DNA from: Cryobacterium sp. SO2
Lineage (GTDB): Bacteria; Actinomycetota; Actinomycetes; Actinomycetales; Microbacteriaceae
Reading direction: 5' to 3'
NCBI RefSeq assembly: GCF_026151165.2
Contig: NZ_CP117849.1
Coordinates: forward strand, 2,170,001 to 2,234,000
Length of the DNA: 64,000 nucleotides
This document shows, one piece after another, positions 28,376 through 36,439 of the stretch; within the stretch, counting starts at the first letter, position 1; the number at the start of each line of letters is the position of its first letter. Both the position numbers and the translations under genes were made by a program. Under the pieces are notes generated by a model. It worked only from the letters and a program-made list of their open reading frames with translations. It was not told the origin of the DNA and did no database searches.

Positions 28376-28831
28376 ATGCCCGAATATCGCGAAAAACTCT
28401 GGCCATCCCCATGGCTCTTCCTCATCATCGGCCTCGTCATCCCCGCGAGCCTGCTGGTCTTCCTGCCGATCTCACTGCTTGTGGGCGTGCTGACGGCGGT
28501 GGGGCTCTACCTGGGCAGCGCGCTGCTTCTGGTGCTCGCGTCGCCGACAGTGCAGATCTCCGGCGGGGTCCTCACCGCCGGACCAGCCAGCATCGAGACC
28601 AGGCTGCTCGGCGAGGCGATCGCGATCGACGGCGACGCCGCAACGCTCGAACGCGGCCAGAAGCTCGATGCCCGGGCTTGGTTGCTGATTCGCGGCTGGA
28701 TCGCCCCCGTGGTGCGGATCCCGCTGGAGGACCCCACCGATCCGTCGCCGTACTGGCTCGTCTCCAGCCGCCGGCCACAGAAAATGGCCGCCGCGATCAA
28801 TGGATCGCGACGGCCAGCATCAAGTAACTAA
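28376..28831 (+). CDS. DUF3093 membrane protein
   Basis: A 151-residue protein with two adjacent membrane helices (about residues 12-56: PWLFLIIGLVIPASLLVFLP, then SLLVGVLTAVGLYLGSALLL) and a cytoplasmic beta-rich domain ending with PYWLVSSRRPQKMAAAI. This is DUF3093, the conserved divergent neighbour of dut in actinobacteria. No function is known. It shares a short intergenic region with dut, so the two promoters lie back to back. Confidence 0.87.
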   Translation: MPEYREKLWPSPWLFLIIGLVIPASLLVFLPISLLVGVLTAVGLYLGSALLLVLASPTVQISGGVLTAGPASIETRLLGEAIAIDGDAATLERGQKLDARAWLLIRGWIAPVVRIPLEDPTDPSPYWLVSSRRPQKMAAAINGSRRPASSN

Positions 28832-28839
28832 GCGCGCTT

Positions 28840-29133
28840 CTAGGCGTCGCACTCCAGGCAGACCGGGCCGAGCTTGGTCTCGTGCGACATCTGCGAACGG
28901 TGCTTCACGAGGAAGCACTCCACGCAGGTGAACTCGTCGGCCTGCGGGGGCAGGACGACGACGTCGAGGTCGAGGTCGGACAGATCGGCGCCCGGGAGGT
29001 CGAAACCACCGGGGTTGTCGGAGTCGTCAACATCAACGACACCTGACATCTTGTCGGGTACACGCTCCTTGAGGGCCTCGATCGACTCTGAGTCGTCTTC
29101 GGTCTTTCGCGGTGCGTCGTAATCGGTTGCCAT
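28840..29133 (-). CDS. DUF4193 protein (zinc-ribbon-like)
   Basis: A 98-residue acidic protein matching DUF4193, which is restricted to actinobacteria. The N-terminus MATDYDAPRKTEDDSES is typical, the middle is Asp-rich, and the end holds two Cys pairs, FTCVECFLVKHRSQM and PVCLECDA, likely a small zinc ribbon. The ATG at 29133 is chosen because family members begin with MATDYD; the frame runs 26 codons further upstream. It is divergent from sepH, as in many relatives. Function unknown. Confidence 0.88.
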   Translation of the reverse strand: MATDYDAPRKTEDDSESIEALKERVPDKMSGVVDVDDSDNPGGFDLPGADLSDLDLDVVVLPPQADEFTCVECFLVKHRSQMSHETKLGPVCLECDA

Positions 29134-29329
29134 GCCCATCCATTTCATTAACGCCGATAAACGAAATCGGCGGCCATAGTTTGCAACAATCCGTGCGGAA
29201 TAGCAAACCAATCACCAACCTCTCAGGTTGGCAATGGGAGCAACTTGCGGCACGCCCGCAGTATTCCCCCGTTTTGGTTACTTTGCATGGCAAGGTTGGG
29301 CCATCAGTGATCGCGAGAGGGCTTTCGCC

Positions 29330-30469
29330 ATGCAGGATTTGAAAGTTATCGGAGTCGAGAACGGCGCGCTGCTCGCAGCGTCAGAGGAGGGTGATCGTTT
29401 TCGGATCCCCATCGATGCGGTTCTCCAGTCCCGGCTTCGCCAAACCCAAACGGATGCGTCCGTTCGGCCCAAGTTGTCGCCCCGGGAGGTGCAGGCGCAT
29501 ATCCGCGCCGGCATGTCTGCGGAGGACGTGGCGGCCGTCACCGGCGCTTCGCTCGACTTCGTGCGCAGGTTCGAGGGACCGGTGGTCGCCGAACGCGAAT
29601 ACATCGTGTCCTCGGCGCTGAGCGTGCCCGTGCACACCGCGATCGACCCTGAGCCCGTTGACGAGCCCGCCAACTTCGGCAGCGTCATCCGCGAACGCCT
29701 CGCCTCACTCGGCGCGTCCAACGAACGCTGGGCCAGCTGGAAGGAACCCGGCGCCGGCTGGATCGTGAAGCTCGCCTTCACGGCCGACGACATCGACCAC
29801 GACGCGCGCTGGGGCTTCGAGCCCAAGAAGAACTCGCTCTCCCCCATCGGCAGCGAGGCCATTGCCCTGTCGCAGCAGGGTGAACTCAAGGGTGCGCTCA
29901 TTCCGCGACTGCGGGCCGTCGGGGCCGAAACCAGCCTCGCCGACGTGAGCCGGTTCGACAGCGGTGCGTTCACATTCAAGGAATCCCTCGCCGACGACAT
30001 CCTCAACGACACCGCTCCCCTGCACGACCCGGTGCCGTACGCCAGGCCCGCCGGAACCACGGAGGCCGTATCCAAGGCGGCCATCAAGCGTGCGGACGAA
30101 CCGCCGCAGAGCCTGAGCGAGACCGCTGACCTTCTGGAATCGCTCCGCCGCCGCCGCGGCGAGCGGGAAGCTGCAGCCGGGGACACCGCGGGCGCCCATG
30201 TGACGGATGCCCGCCGCGCCGAGCGGACAGTGGGCGAGCGGACAGTCGCCGAGCGGACAGCCGCCGAACCGGGCATCCGTCTGGTCGACGAGTCTGCACC
30301 TGACGCCGAAGCGACTCCCGCCACCCCGGAGGCGCCGCGCAACGCGTGGGCCACCCAGGCAGCGACCGGCCAACCACGCACCGGCAACACCGGCCGCCGC
30401 GGCCGTGCGTCGATGCCGAGCTGGGACGAGATCGTCTTCGGTGCTCGCACCGACGACGACCTGGCCTGA
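29330..30469 (+). CDS. sepH: Septation protein SepH (DUF3071)
   Basis: A 379-residue protein with the DUF3071 N-terminal domain (MQDLKVIGVENGALLAASEE; LSPREVQAHIRAGMSAEDVA, an HTH-like helix pair; RFEGPVVAEREYIVSSALSV) and a long, disordered, Ala/Arg-rich C-terminal tail that ends in a short conserved patch (MPSWDEIVFGART). In Streptomyces SepH binds FtsZ and stimulates its assembly at division sites. Start ATG has GAGAGGGC upstream. The stop codon runs directly into a CCTGA tandem repeat. Confidence 0.88.
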   Translation: MQDLKVIGVENGALLAASEEGDRFRIPIDAVLQSRLRQTQTDASVRPKLSPREVQAHIRAGMSAEDVAAVTGASLDFVRRFEGPVVAEREYIVSSALSVPVHTAIDPEPVDEPANFGSVIRERLASLGASNERWASWKEPGAGWIVKLAFTADDIDHDARWGFEPKKNSLSPIGSEAIALSQQGELKGALIPRLRAVGAETSLADVSRFDSGAFTFKESLADDILNDTAPLHDPVPYARPAGTTEAVSKAAIKRADEPPQSLSETADLLESLRRRRGEREAAAGDTAGAHVTDARRAERTVGERTVAERTAAEPGIRLVDESAPDAEATPATPEAPRNAWATQAATGQPRTGNTGRRGRASMPSWDEIVFGARTDDDLA

Positions 30470-30513
30470 CCTGACCTGACCTGACCTGAGCTAACCTGAC
30501 CTCAGCTGACCTG
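30465..30513. repeat. CCTGA pentanucleotide tandem repeat
   Basis: About nine copies of CCTGA, exact for the first five, then diverged (AGCTAACCTGACCTCAGCTG). It starts at the sepH stop codon, so the stop TGA is itself part of the first unit. Confidence 0.92.
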
Positions 30514-30566
30514 CGGCACGGCCCGGCCACTGGCGCGGTGACCTGCTCGCCTGTCACTCTGGTGGC

Positions 30567-31712
30567 ATGACCCGCGCATCCCGCACCGACATCACCCGGC
30601 GTCGCCTGCACAGTCAGGCGCTGACCGGGGCGCTCGGCAGCGATCCGGCGCGCGTGGTCGACAGGATGCTCGCCCTGCAGGCCCAGGACCTGCGCTGGGC
30701 GAAGTGGGCAGTGGCCGTCCGCGCCCCCGGCAGCACGTCTGCCGAGGTGGACGACCTCATCGATTCCGGCCGGATCGTGCGGTCCTGGCCGATGCGCGGG
30801 ACCCTGCACCTGGTGCCGGCGCCGGACCTGCGCTGGATGCTCGACCTCACGACGCCCCGGCTCTGGGCCGGCCAGGCGACGCGGCGCCGAGACCTCGACC
30901 TCGACGAGGCCACCATCGAGAGGGCCAGAGACATCGCGATCGCCGCACTGACCGGCGGGCGCGAACTCAGCCGGAACGCCTTCATGGATCTCCTGACCCG
31001 CCACGGCATCGACACCGCGGGTCAGCGCGGCTATCACCTGATCTGGCACCTGGCCCAGTCCGGCACCCTGTGCTGGGGACGCCAGCTCGACTCGCAACAG
31101 ATGCTCGTGCTGCTGGATGAATGGGTGCCGGAGAGCAGACGGCTCGACCACGACGAGGCCCTCGGGGAATTCCTCCTGCGCTACCTGGTCGGCCACGGGC
31201 CTGCCGCACTGACCGACTTCGCCTGGTGGTCCCAACTCACCATGGCCGACGCGAAGACGGCGCTGGCCGTCGCCGGGCCGCAGCTGACCGCCCTCGAGGT
31301 CGACGGCGTGACCCACCTTTTCCCGCAGACCAGCGACACCGGACCCGTCGGCCGCGTGCCGCGTGGACGCGGTCGGGACGCCGTCCTCGCGCTACCCGGG
31401 TTCGACGAGCACCTGCTCGGCTACCGGGACCGCAGTTTCGCCATCGAGCCGGAGAACCTGACCCGCGTCGTCCCGGGAAGGAACGGAATCTTCCTCCCCC
31501 TCCTGGTCCGCGGCGGACGCGTTATCGGCACCTGGCGCCGAGACTGGCAGCCCGCCAGGATCACGCTCGAAGCCGGCCCCTTCGCCCGATTGTCCCCGGC
31601 CACGGATGCGAGCACCACCCGCGCCCTGCACGAATACGCGGCGTTCCTGGGCCGCCGCGTGCACGTCCTTCCAGCTCGCGACCCTGCCGACCTCGGAGCC
31701 GCCGACGGGTGA
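30567..31712 (+). CDS. Winged helix DNA-binding domain protein
   Basis: A 381-residue protein of the family annotated as winged helix DNA-binding domain-containing (HTH_42/YcaQ-related). Typical pieces: RRLHSQALTG, VVDRMLALQAQDLRWAKWAV, RSWPMRGTLHLVPAPDLRWM, FDEHLLGYRDRS and the end GTWRRDWQPARITLEAGPF. YcaQ-type glycosylases unhook DNA crosslinks, but the catalytic QxQ motif of that family is only partly recognisable here (LALQAQD), so the activity is uncertain. Start ATG follows CACTCT-N6. Confidence 0.8.
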   Translation: MTRASRTDITRRRLHSQALTGALGSDPARVVDRMLALQAQDLRWAKWAVAVRAPGSTSAEVDDLIDSGRIVRSWPMRGTLHLVPAPDLRWMLDLTTPRLWAGQATRRRDLDLDEATIERARDIAIAALTGGRELSRNAFMDLLTRHGIDTAGQRGYHLIWHLAQSGTLCWGRQLDSQQMLVLLDEWVPESRRLDHDEALGEFLLRYLVGHGPAALTDFAWWSQLTMADAKTALAVAGPQLTALEVDGVTHLFPQTSDTGPVGRVPRGRGRDAVLALPGFDEHLLGYRDRSFAIEPENLTRVVPGRNGIFLPLLVRGGRVIGTWRRDWQPARITLEAGPFARLSPATDASTTRALHEYAAFLGRRVHVLPARDPADLGAADG

Positions 31713-31736
31713 CCCTGGCGACCCCCGGCGGGCTTG

Positions 31737-31742
31737 TACCCT
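31737..31742 (+). promoter_or_regulatory. -10 element before the FUSC gene
   Basis: TACCCT, then 6 nt, then GTG at 31749, in frame with the ATG at 31743. It suggests that the true start may be this GTG, translated without a leader. Confidence 0.35.
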
Positions 31743-32786
31743 ATGACAGTGCGAATAACGGCCAACCTGCGAGTGTCCAGACGGATACCGCTTCTGCAGA
31801 CCCTCAAGACGTCTGTCGCCGTTGCGCTGGCCTGGATCATCTCGCAGTGGCTGCTGCCGGGCGAGCTGCCGATCTTCGCGGCCATGGCGGCCATCTTCGT
31901 CGTGCAACCGAGTGTCAACCAGTCCCTCGGACGAGCGCTCGAACGCAGCCTCGGCGTGGTCGGAGGCGTGCTCGTGGCGCTCGGCATCGGACTGCTCTTC
32001 GGCCAATCGAGCTGGATCGTGCTCTCGGCCATCGTGCTCTGCATCCTGCTCGCCTGGGCGCTCAAGCTCTCCCCTGGCTCGGCCAACCAGATTCCGATCA
32101 GCGCGATGCTCGTGCTCACCCTCGGCGCCGCAACCCCCACCTACGCCAGGGACCGCATCATCGAGACGATCCTCGGCGCGGCGATCGCCGTCATCGTCAA
32201 CGCCCTGATCGTGCCGCCGGTGCTGCTCACGCCGGCCCACGATGCCGTCACGAGGCTCACCCTCGAGGTAGCGGCGACGTTCGACCGCGTGGCGACCGCC
32301 CTGCTGAGCCCGCAGAAGTACGCGGACCTCGAGACCCTCATGATCCAGGCCCGGCTGCTGCGCCCCATGCTCGCCAAGGCCGAACGCGCCATCAGCCAGG
32401 CTGAGGAAAGTCTCACCCTCAATCCTCGCCAGGCCAGGCACCGGGAGGTGCTCGACGCCGACACCGATCTCTACGCCCGCCTCGTGCCGCTGGTGACCCG
32501 TGCCCTCGGCATGACCCGTGCGTTGCGCGACCACTATGACGATTCCCTACACCTCGAGCCCACCGTGCAGGCCTTCGCCATCGAGCTGGAGCGCGCCGCG
32601 CACGACCTGCGCCTCCTGACGGTGCCGCCGGAATCCTCCACATCGGCGCAGGCGCCGCCAGCGGCGGAACCGCTCGCGCTCACGGCGCCGCTGATGATCA
32701 TGACCCCTCACCCGCAGCACTGGATCCTGATCGGCGCCCTCATGGAAGATCTGCGCCGCGTACGCGAGGAGATCACCGGCGAGTAG
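31743..32786 (+). CDS. FUSC/aromatic acid exporter family membrane protein
   Basis: A 347-residue protein with about five or six membrane helices in the N-terminal half (TSVAVALAWIISQWLLPGEL; IFAAMAAIFVVQPSVNQSLG; VVGGVLVALGIGLLFGQSSW) and a cytoplasmic helical domain after residue 165. NQSLGRALERSLGVVGG is the signature of the FUSC/ArAE-1 family, which exports aromatic acids or similar compounds. The start may be the GTG two codons later. The stop TAG is also the first triplet of the -10 element of the next gene. Confidence 0.87.
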   Translation: MTVRITANLRVSRRIPLLQTLKTSVAVALAWIISQWLLPGELPIFAAMAAIFVVQPSVNQSLGRALERSLGVVGGVLVALGIGLLFGQSSWIVLSAIVLCILLAWALKLSPGSANQIPISAMLVLTLGAATPTYARDRIIETILGAAIAVIVNALIVPPVLLTPAHDAVTRLTLEVAATFDRVATALLSPQKYADLETLMIQARLLRPMLAKAERAISQAEESLTLNPRQARHREVLDADTDLYARLVPLVTRALGMTRALRDHYDDSLHLEPTVQAFAIELERAAHDLRLLTVPPESSTSAQAPPAAEPLALTAPLMIMTPHPQHWILIGALMEDLRRVREEITGE

Positions 32787-32789
32787 GCT
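32784..32789 (+). promoter_or_regulatory. -10 element for leaderless TMEM175 gene
   Basis: TAGGCT, then 6 nt, then ATG at 32796. The TAG doubles as the stop codon of the FUSC gene. Confidence 0.45.
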
Positions 32790-32795
32790 GCCGGC

Positions 32796-33563
32796 ATGCC
32801 GAGCGCGCCGGAGTCAGAACCCGAGATGCCGGTGCCCGGTCCTCCGGCGACTGGCACGCCGGCATCAGGGCCCTCCAGCGGGGCCGTGAGCGACGACGGC
32901 GGCACCGGGCGCAGGACGAGTCAGGATCGGCGTACGGTGCTCTCCACCCGGCGACTGGAGGCTTACACCGACGGCGTCTTCGCCATCGCCGCGACCCTGC
33001 TCGTGTTGAATCTGTCCGTGGACGGGATCGGCGCCGTCCGGACCAACGCCGAACTCGTGCACCAGGTGTCGGCCCTGGCTCCCAGCATCCTCAATGTCGT
33101 GATCAGCTTCCTGCTGCTCGGTCTGCTCTGGCTCATCCACGTGCGCCAGTTCGAGTTCATCCCCCGGGTGGACACCACCATCATCTGGCTGAACAACCTG
33201 CGCTTGCTGGCCGTGGTGCTGGTGCCGTTCACCACGAGTCTCAACGACGAATTCAGCCGCTTCCTGATCGGACGCACCCTGCTGCCGGTCAACTTCTTCC
33301 TGATCGTGTTCTTCAGCACCTGGCAGTGGTTCCATGCCAGCTCGCCGCGCCGCCGGCTGGTGCAGGGCGCGTCAGCCGAGGCCGTGCACAACGGCCGGGT
33401 CAACGCCGCCAGCGCGCTCGCTCAAGCACTCGGAGTGGTGCTGCTCGCGACGGTGTTCGGTTCGTGGGCCTTCCTGCTGTTCGCCGTCGATCCTCTCGTA
33501 GCCCTGGTGCTGCGGCGGATCGGGGTCATCAAACCCACCCCCGACGGCGTCGTGGTCGGCTGA
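32796..33563 (+). CDS. TMEM175 family (DUF1211) potassium channel-like protein
   Basis: A 255-residue membrane protein with a disordered Pro/Ser-rich N-terminus (about 1-48) and six predicted helices. The first helix carries RLEAYTDGVFAIAATLLVLN, which is the family signature R-x-x-x-F-S-D in the variant form with YTD. TMEM175 proteins form tetrameric K+-selective pores built on one or two such six-helix units. The Phe-to-Tyr and Ser-to-Thr changes are conservative. Downstream is a hairpin terminator shared with yceI. Confidence 0.85.
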   Translation: MPSAPESEPEMPVPGPPATGTPASGPSSGAVSDDGGTGRRTSQDRRTVLSTRRLEAYTDGVFAIAATLLVLNLSVDGIGAVRTNAELVHQVSALAPSILNVVISFLLLGLLWLIHVRQFEFIPRVDTTIIWLNNLRLLAVVLVPFTTSLNDEFSRFLIGRTLLPVNFFLIVFFSTWQWFHASSPRRRLVQGASAEAVHNGRVNAASALAQALGVVLLATVFGSWAFLLFAVDPLVALVLRRIGVIKPTPDGVVVG

Positions 33564-33595
33564 CGCCGGGCGCAGGCACAGGTCCCGGACACACA

Positions 33596-33628
33596 AAACG
33601 GGGACCCCACCATGTGGGATCCCCGTTT
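33596..33628. terminator. Bidirectional rho-independent terminator
   Basis: AAACGGGGA (33596-33604) pairs with TCCCCGTTT (33620-33628); inside, CCCAC pairs with GTGGG around CAT. The A-run and T-run flank the stem in both directions, so it can end transcripts of both the TMEM175 gene and the convergent yceI. Confidence 0.85.
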
Positions 33629-33642
33629 GCGAGAAGGACTGC

Positions 33643-34203
33643 TTACGCCTGGAGAGCACCCTGCAGGTCGAGGGTGATGGTCACCTTGTCGCCGAGCAGC
33701 ACGCCGCCGGTCTCGAGGGCGGCGTTGTAGGTCAGACCGAAGTCTTCACGGTTGATCTCGGCCTTCGCCGTGGCACCGAACTTGTAGTTGCCGTAGGGGT
33801 CTCCGCCGAAGCCGCCGAAGTCGAAGTCGAAGGTGACGGGCTTGGTGATGCCCTTGATGGTCAGGTTGCCGTCGACGAGGTAGTCGCCCTTGACAACGCG
33901 CACGCCGGTCGACACGAAGTCGATGGTCGGGTAGGTCTCGGCGTCGAAGAAGTCGCCGGTGCGCAGGTGGCCGTCGCGGTTGGCCTCGTTGGTGTTGATG
34001 GACGCGACGGTGGCGGAGGCCGTGACGCTGGTCTCGAGGGGGTTCTCGGTGGTGACGAAGGTGGCCTCGAAGGTCTCGAAGGTGCCCTTGACCTTGCTGA
34101 TCATGATGTGGCGGATGCTGAAGCCGACCGCGCTGTGCGTCGGGTCGATGGTCCAGGTACCGGCCTTGTAACCGGGGATGGTGGTGATGTCAGTGTCGCT
34201 CAT
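33643..34203 (-). CDS. YceI family lipocalin-like protein
   Basis: A 186-residue YceI-family beta-barrel: WTIDPTHSAVGFSIRHIMIS near the N-terminus, then NRDGHLRTGDFFDAETYPTI and DYLVDGNLTIKGITKPVTFD. The family binds polyisoprenoid or other amphipathic ligands. No signal peptide is seen, so this copy is probably cytoplasmic, as in most Gram-positive relatives. Start ATG has GAGGAG 7 nt upstream; the frame is open 20 codons further, without a ribosome site. A 18-bp near-palindrome shared with the LLM oxidoreductase gene lies 45 bp upstream. Confidence 0.92.
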   Translation of the reverse strand: MSDTDITTIPGYKAGTWTIDPTHSAVGFSIRHIMISKVKGTFETFEATFVTTENPLETSVTASATVASINTNEANRDGHLRTGDFFDAETYPTIDFVSTGVRVVKGDYLVDGNLTIKGITKPVTFDFDFGGFGGDPYGNYKFGATAKAEINREDFGLTYNAALETGGVLLGDKVTITLDLQGALQA

Positions 34204-34247
34204 GGTGCTCCTCAAGTCCGTGGGGCAAGTGGATTCGCTGCCCTCAG

Positions 34248-34265
34248 GTATATGCAAGCGCATAC
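34248..34265. promoter_or_regulatory. 18-bp operator-like site upstream of yceI
   Basis: GTATATGCAAGCGCATAC is an imperfect palindrome 45 bp from the yceI ATG. It shares ATGCANNCGCATAC with a site upstream of the LLM oxidoreductase gene (43931-43948), suggesting a common repressor, perhaps MarR-type. Confidence 0.5.
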
Positions 34266-34396
34266 GACTTCAGGATATTCCACGACTCGCAAGAAATAAT
34301 ATGAACAATTCAGGAACGCCTCCGCGGACGCCCCGGAACAGGTCAGGCCAGGTACAGGTCGAGCACGTAGGCTCGGCCACGTGAGAGGAGTCCACG

Positions 34397-35251
34397 ATGA
34401 GGCAGACACCGCCCGCACCGGCCGTCACGGACCGGCCGGCCCTGGGCATCCGCGACATCGCCCCGGAGAGCGTGCTGGTCCTCGCCGGCGGGCGCGCGAT
34501 CCTCTTGCAGCTAGCGAACCCCGCCGTCGGCCACGGCGTGGCCCGGCACAGCGATTTCGCCGCCAGGCCGCTAGGGCGTCTGAGCGGCACCTTGGCCTAT
34601 GTGTATGCCGTCACCTGCGGGACTCCCCTCGACAGGGCCGTGGCCGTTCGCCGGGTCGCCCTCGCCCACCGGCCCGTGCACAGCGCCGGTGAACAGCCCG
34701 CCGGTGCACACAGCGTCGATTCACCCAGCGCCGGCACACCCGCCTACAACGCCTTCGACCCCCAACTGCAACTCTGGGTGGCGGCGACTCTCTACGAGTC
34801 CGCTACCCGCATGCACGACCTGGTTTACGGCCCGCTCGGCGACGACGACGCGGAGTCCGTCTATCGCGACTACGGCGTGCTCGGCACGGCCCTGCAGGTG
34901 CCGCCCGGCCTCTGGCCGGAAGACCGGCGGGCATTCGCCGCCTATTGGCGCCGGGCGACGGCCGAGCTCAGCACGGATGCGACGACGAGAGGCGTGGCCG
35001 ACCGGCTGCTGCACCCGCGGGCCGGGCCGGTCTGGCTGCGCCTGGCCATGCCGCTCGCCCGGCTCATGACAACGGGGCTCCTGAAACCAGAGGAGCGTGC
35101 GCTGTTCGCGCTGCCCTGGTCAGCGGGCCGCCAACGCCGCTACGACGCTCTGGTCGGCACGGTGAGACTGATCTACCCTCGCCTGCCCAGCCGCCTGCGG
35201 CACGCGCCGATGCGGCACTACCTGCGGGCAGGGCGGAAGCTCACCGGCTAG
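34397..35251 (+). CDS. Oxygenase MpaB family protein (DUF2236)
   Basis: A 284-residue DUF2236/MpaB-type protein. ESVLVLAGGRAILLQLANPA and VGHGVARHSDFAARPLGRL match the family's first segment, and YVYAVTCGTPLDRAVAVRRV the next. Relatives include latex-clearing proteins and MpaB, haem-containing oxygenases; the histidine ligands here appear to be the His in VGHGV and AHRPVHSA, but this was not tested. Start ATG has GAGAGGAG upstream. Its stop codon overlaps that of the next, convergent gene within CTAG. Confidence 0.85.
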   Translation: MRQTPPAPAVTDRPALGIRDIAPESVLVLAGGRAILLQLANPAVGHGVARHSDFAARPLGRLSGTLAYVYAVTCGTPLDRAVAVRRVALAHRPVHSAGEQPAGAHSVDSPSAGTPAYNAFDPQLQLWVAATLYESATRMHDLVYGPLGDDDAESVYRDYGVLGTALQVPPGLWPEDRRAFAAYWRRATAELSTDATTRGVADRLLHPRAGPVWLRLAMPLARLMTTGLLKPEERALFALPWSAGRQRRYDALVGTVRLIYPRLPSRLRHAPMRHYLRAGRKLTG

Positions 35252-35820
35252 AAGAAGTCGTCGGGGGTCCCCGCGGCCCTGGTGACCGAATCCGTGGCCA
35301 CACCGGCGCCGTCGAGCTTGGCCATCGCCACCCGCAGTCCCGACTCCATCTGCGAGGCCCAGACCTCGGTCTCCCTGGCGCTCTCCCGCACCGCGTCGAG
35401 CTTGACGATGGCCGCGTCCTTGTCGGCGCGTTCGGTGCGCACCTGCTGAATGCTCAGGGTGACCGCGTAGTACGCCGCGACCATCGAGGCGATCGGCGTG
35501 GCGATCACGGCCAGGGCGATGACGCTCTCATTGGACACGTTGACGAAGATCATGATCAGGAAGGCGATCGTCAACACCGCGATCCCGACGAGCACAACGA
35601 GGGCGGCGCGCTGCGGCGGCCCGGTGCGCAGGTCGGACATGAGGGTGCGATTGCGGGCCTTGGCCGGTGCCGGCTGACCCGATTGCTCCGACCCGGCCTG
35701 CGGGCCGGACGGTGCGCCAGGGGCGGTGGCGTCGGTGCCGGGCATCTCGAGCCGTTCGGTCGTCGTGATGGGCTCGAGGGGTCGGGTGCGGTCGAACGGG
35801 TCGTAGCTCTGATCGGTCAT
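35248..35820 (-). CDS. Membrane protein of unknown function with coiled coil
   Basis: A 190-residue protein. The N-terminal ~65 residues are Pro/Thr-rich and probably disordered, two membrane helices follow (about 72-94, 100-120: AALVVLVGIAVLTIAFLIMI; VIALAVIATPIASMVAAYYA) and the C-terminal half is a charged coiled coil (VRTERADKDAAIVKLDAVRE). The family was not recognised. ATG at 35820 has GGAG 5 nt upstream; it is chosen over the ATG at 35823, which lies too close. It overlaps the HTH gene upstream, indicating coupling. Confidence 0.7.
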   Translation of the reverse strand: MTDQSYDPFDRTRPLEPITTTERLEMPGTDATAPGAPSGPQAGSEQSGQPAPAKARNRTLMSDLRTGPPQRAALVVLVGIAVLTIAFLIMIFVNVSNESVIALAVIATPIASMVAAYYAVTLSIQQVRTERADKDAAIVKLDAVRESARETEVWASQMESGLRVAMAKLDGAGVATDSVTRAAGTPDDFF

Positions 35821-35822
35821 CA

Positions 35823-36383
35823 TCACTCCAAGGTCTGATCGGATGCGTGCTCTGTCGTGGGCTGCTCTGTCGCGGGCTGCTCTGTGGTTGGCTGCTCTGT
35901 CGTGGAGGGTAGCGCGTCGCCGGGCAGGAAGACCCTCTTGTAGCTCCGACCGTCGGCGAGCTCGACGGTGCGGCTGATCAGCCTACCCCGGCTCACCTGC
36001 AGGTACACGGCCTGCGGGGTGATCCCGAGCCGGGCGGCAGCCTCGGCCACCGAGTGCCCGGGCAGATCGGTGGGCACGGTGCTCGGCCGGATGCTGCGCT
36101 TGCGGCCGGCATCGAGCCGCGCGGCGATCTCGGCGTCGGTGCCCTGCCACCGCCATTTGGCCGCCGTCGGTTTCAGCCCGGCGGCGTCGGCGATCTCCGG
36201 CCACCCCGATCCGCCGGCCAGGGCGTCGCGCACGCTGGCGAGTGCGGCCGGGTCGGCGTCGAGGTGGTGGAGCACGGAGCGGATGGCCCGCATCCGCTCG
36301 AGGGGCGGTGCCGACTCCGCCGCATCCAGTGCCACGAGCGTGGCCAGCGCCGCCGCCGTCTGTGCGGACAGGAAGTGGCTCAC
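35823..36383 (-). CDS. HTH DNA-binding protein with TEQP repeat tail
   Basis: A 186-residue protein. The N-terminal half has helices without recognised family, followed by a homeodomain-like HTH (SVAEAAARLGITPQAVYLQV, about residues 125-145) and a C-terminal run of TTEQP-type pentapeptides (TTEQPTTEQPATEQPTTEH) made by tandem duplication. Start GTG follows AGAGGAGG-ACCC, a strong ribosome site. The longer frame up to 36923 is not supported. It probably binds DNA and is co-transcribed with the membrane protein downstream; target unknown. Confidence 0.72.
   Translation of the reverse strand: MSHFLSAQTAAALATLVALDAAESAPPLERMRAIRSVLHHLDADPAALASVRDALAGGSGWPEIADAAGLKPTAAKWRWQGTDAEIAARLDAGRKRSIRPSTVPTDLPGHSVAEAAARLGITPQAVYLQVSRGRLISRTVELADGRSYKRVFLPGDALPSTTEQPTTEQPATEQPTTEHASDQTLE
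35849..35908. repeat. Four tandem copies of a 15-bp unit in the HTH gene
   Basis: GCTCTGTCGTGGGCT is repeated at 35849, 35864, 35879 and 35894, with a few changes. On the minus strand it encodes the TTEQP-type repeats at the end of the HTH protein. Confidence 0.93.
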
Positions 36384-36393
36384 GGGTCCTCCT

Positions 36394-36433
36394 CTGATCG
36401 GTGGGGCTAGGTTCTGATCGGTGGGGCTAGGTC
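36394..36433. repeat. Two tandem copies of a 20-bp unit
   Basis: CTGATCGGTGGGGCTAGGTT at 36394 and again at 36414 (one change), with a partial third copy to 36443. It fills the gap between the HTH gene start and the treZ stop codon. Confidence 0.92.
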
Positions 36434-36439
36434 GGTGGG

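Noticed and set aside
30483..30510. CTAACCTGAC resembling half of an iron box after sepH
   Set aside because: It is a diverged unit of the CCTGA tandem repeat and no gene start is suitably placed for regulation by it.
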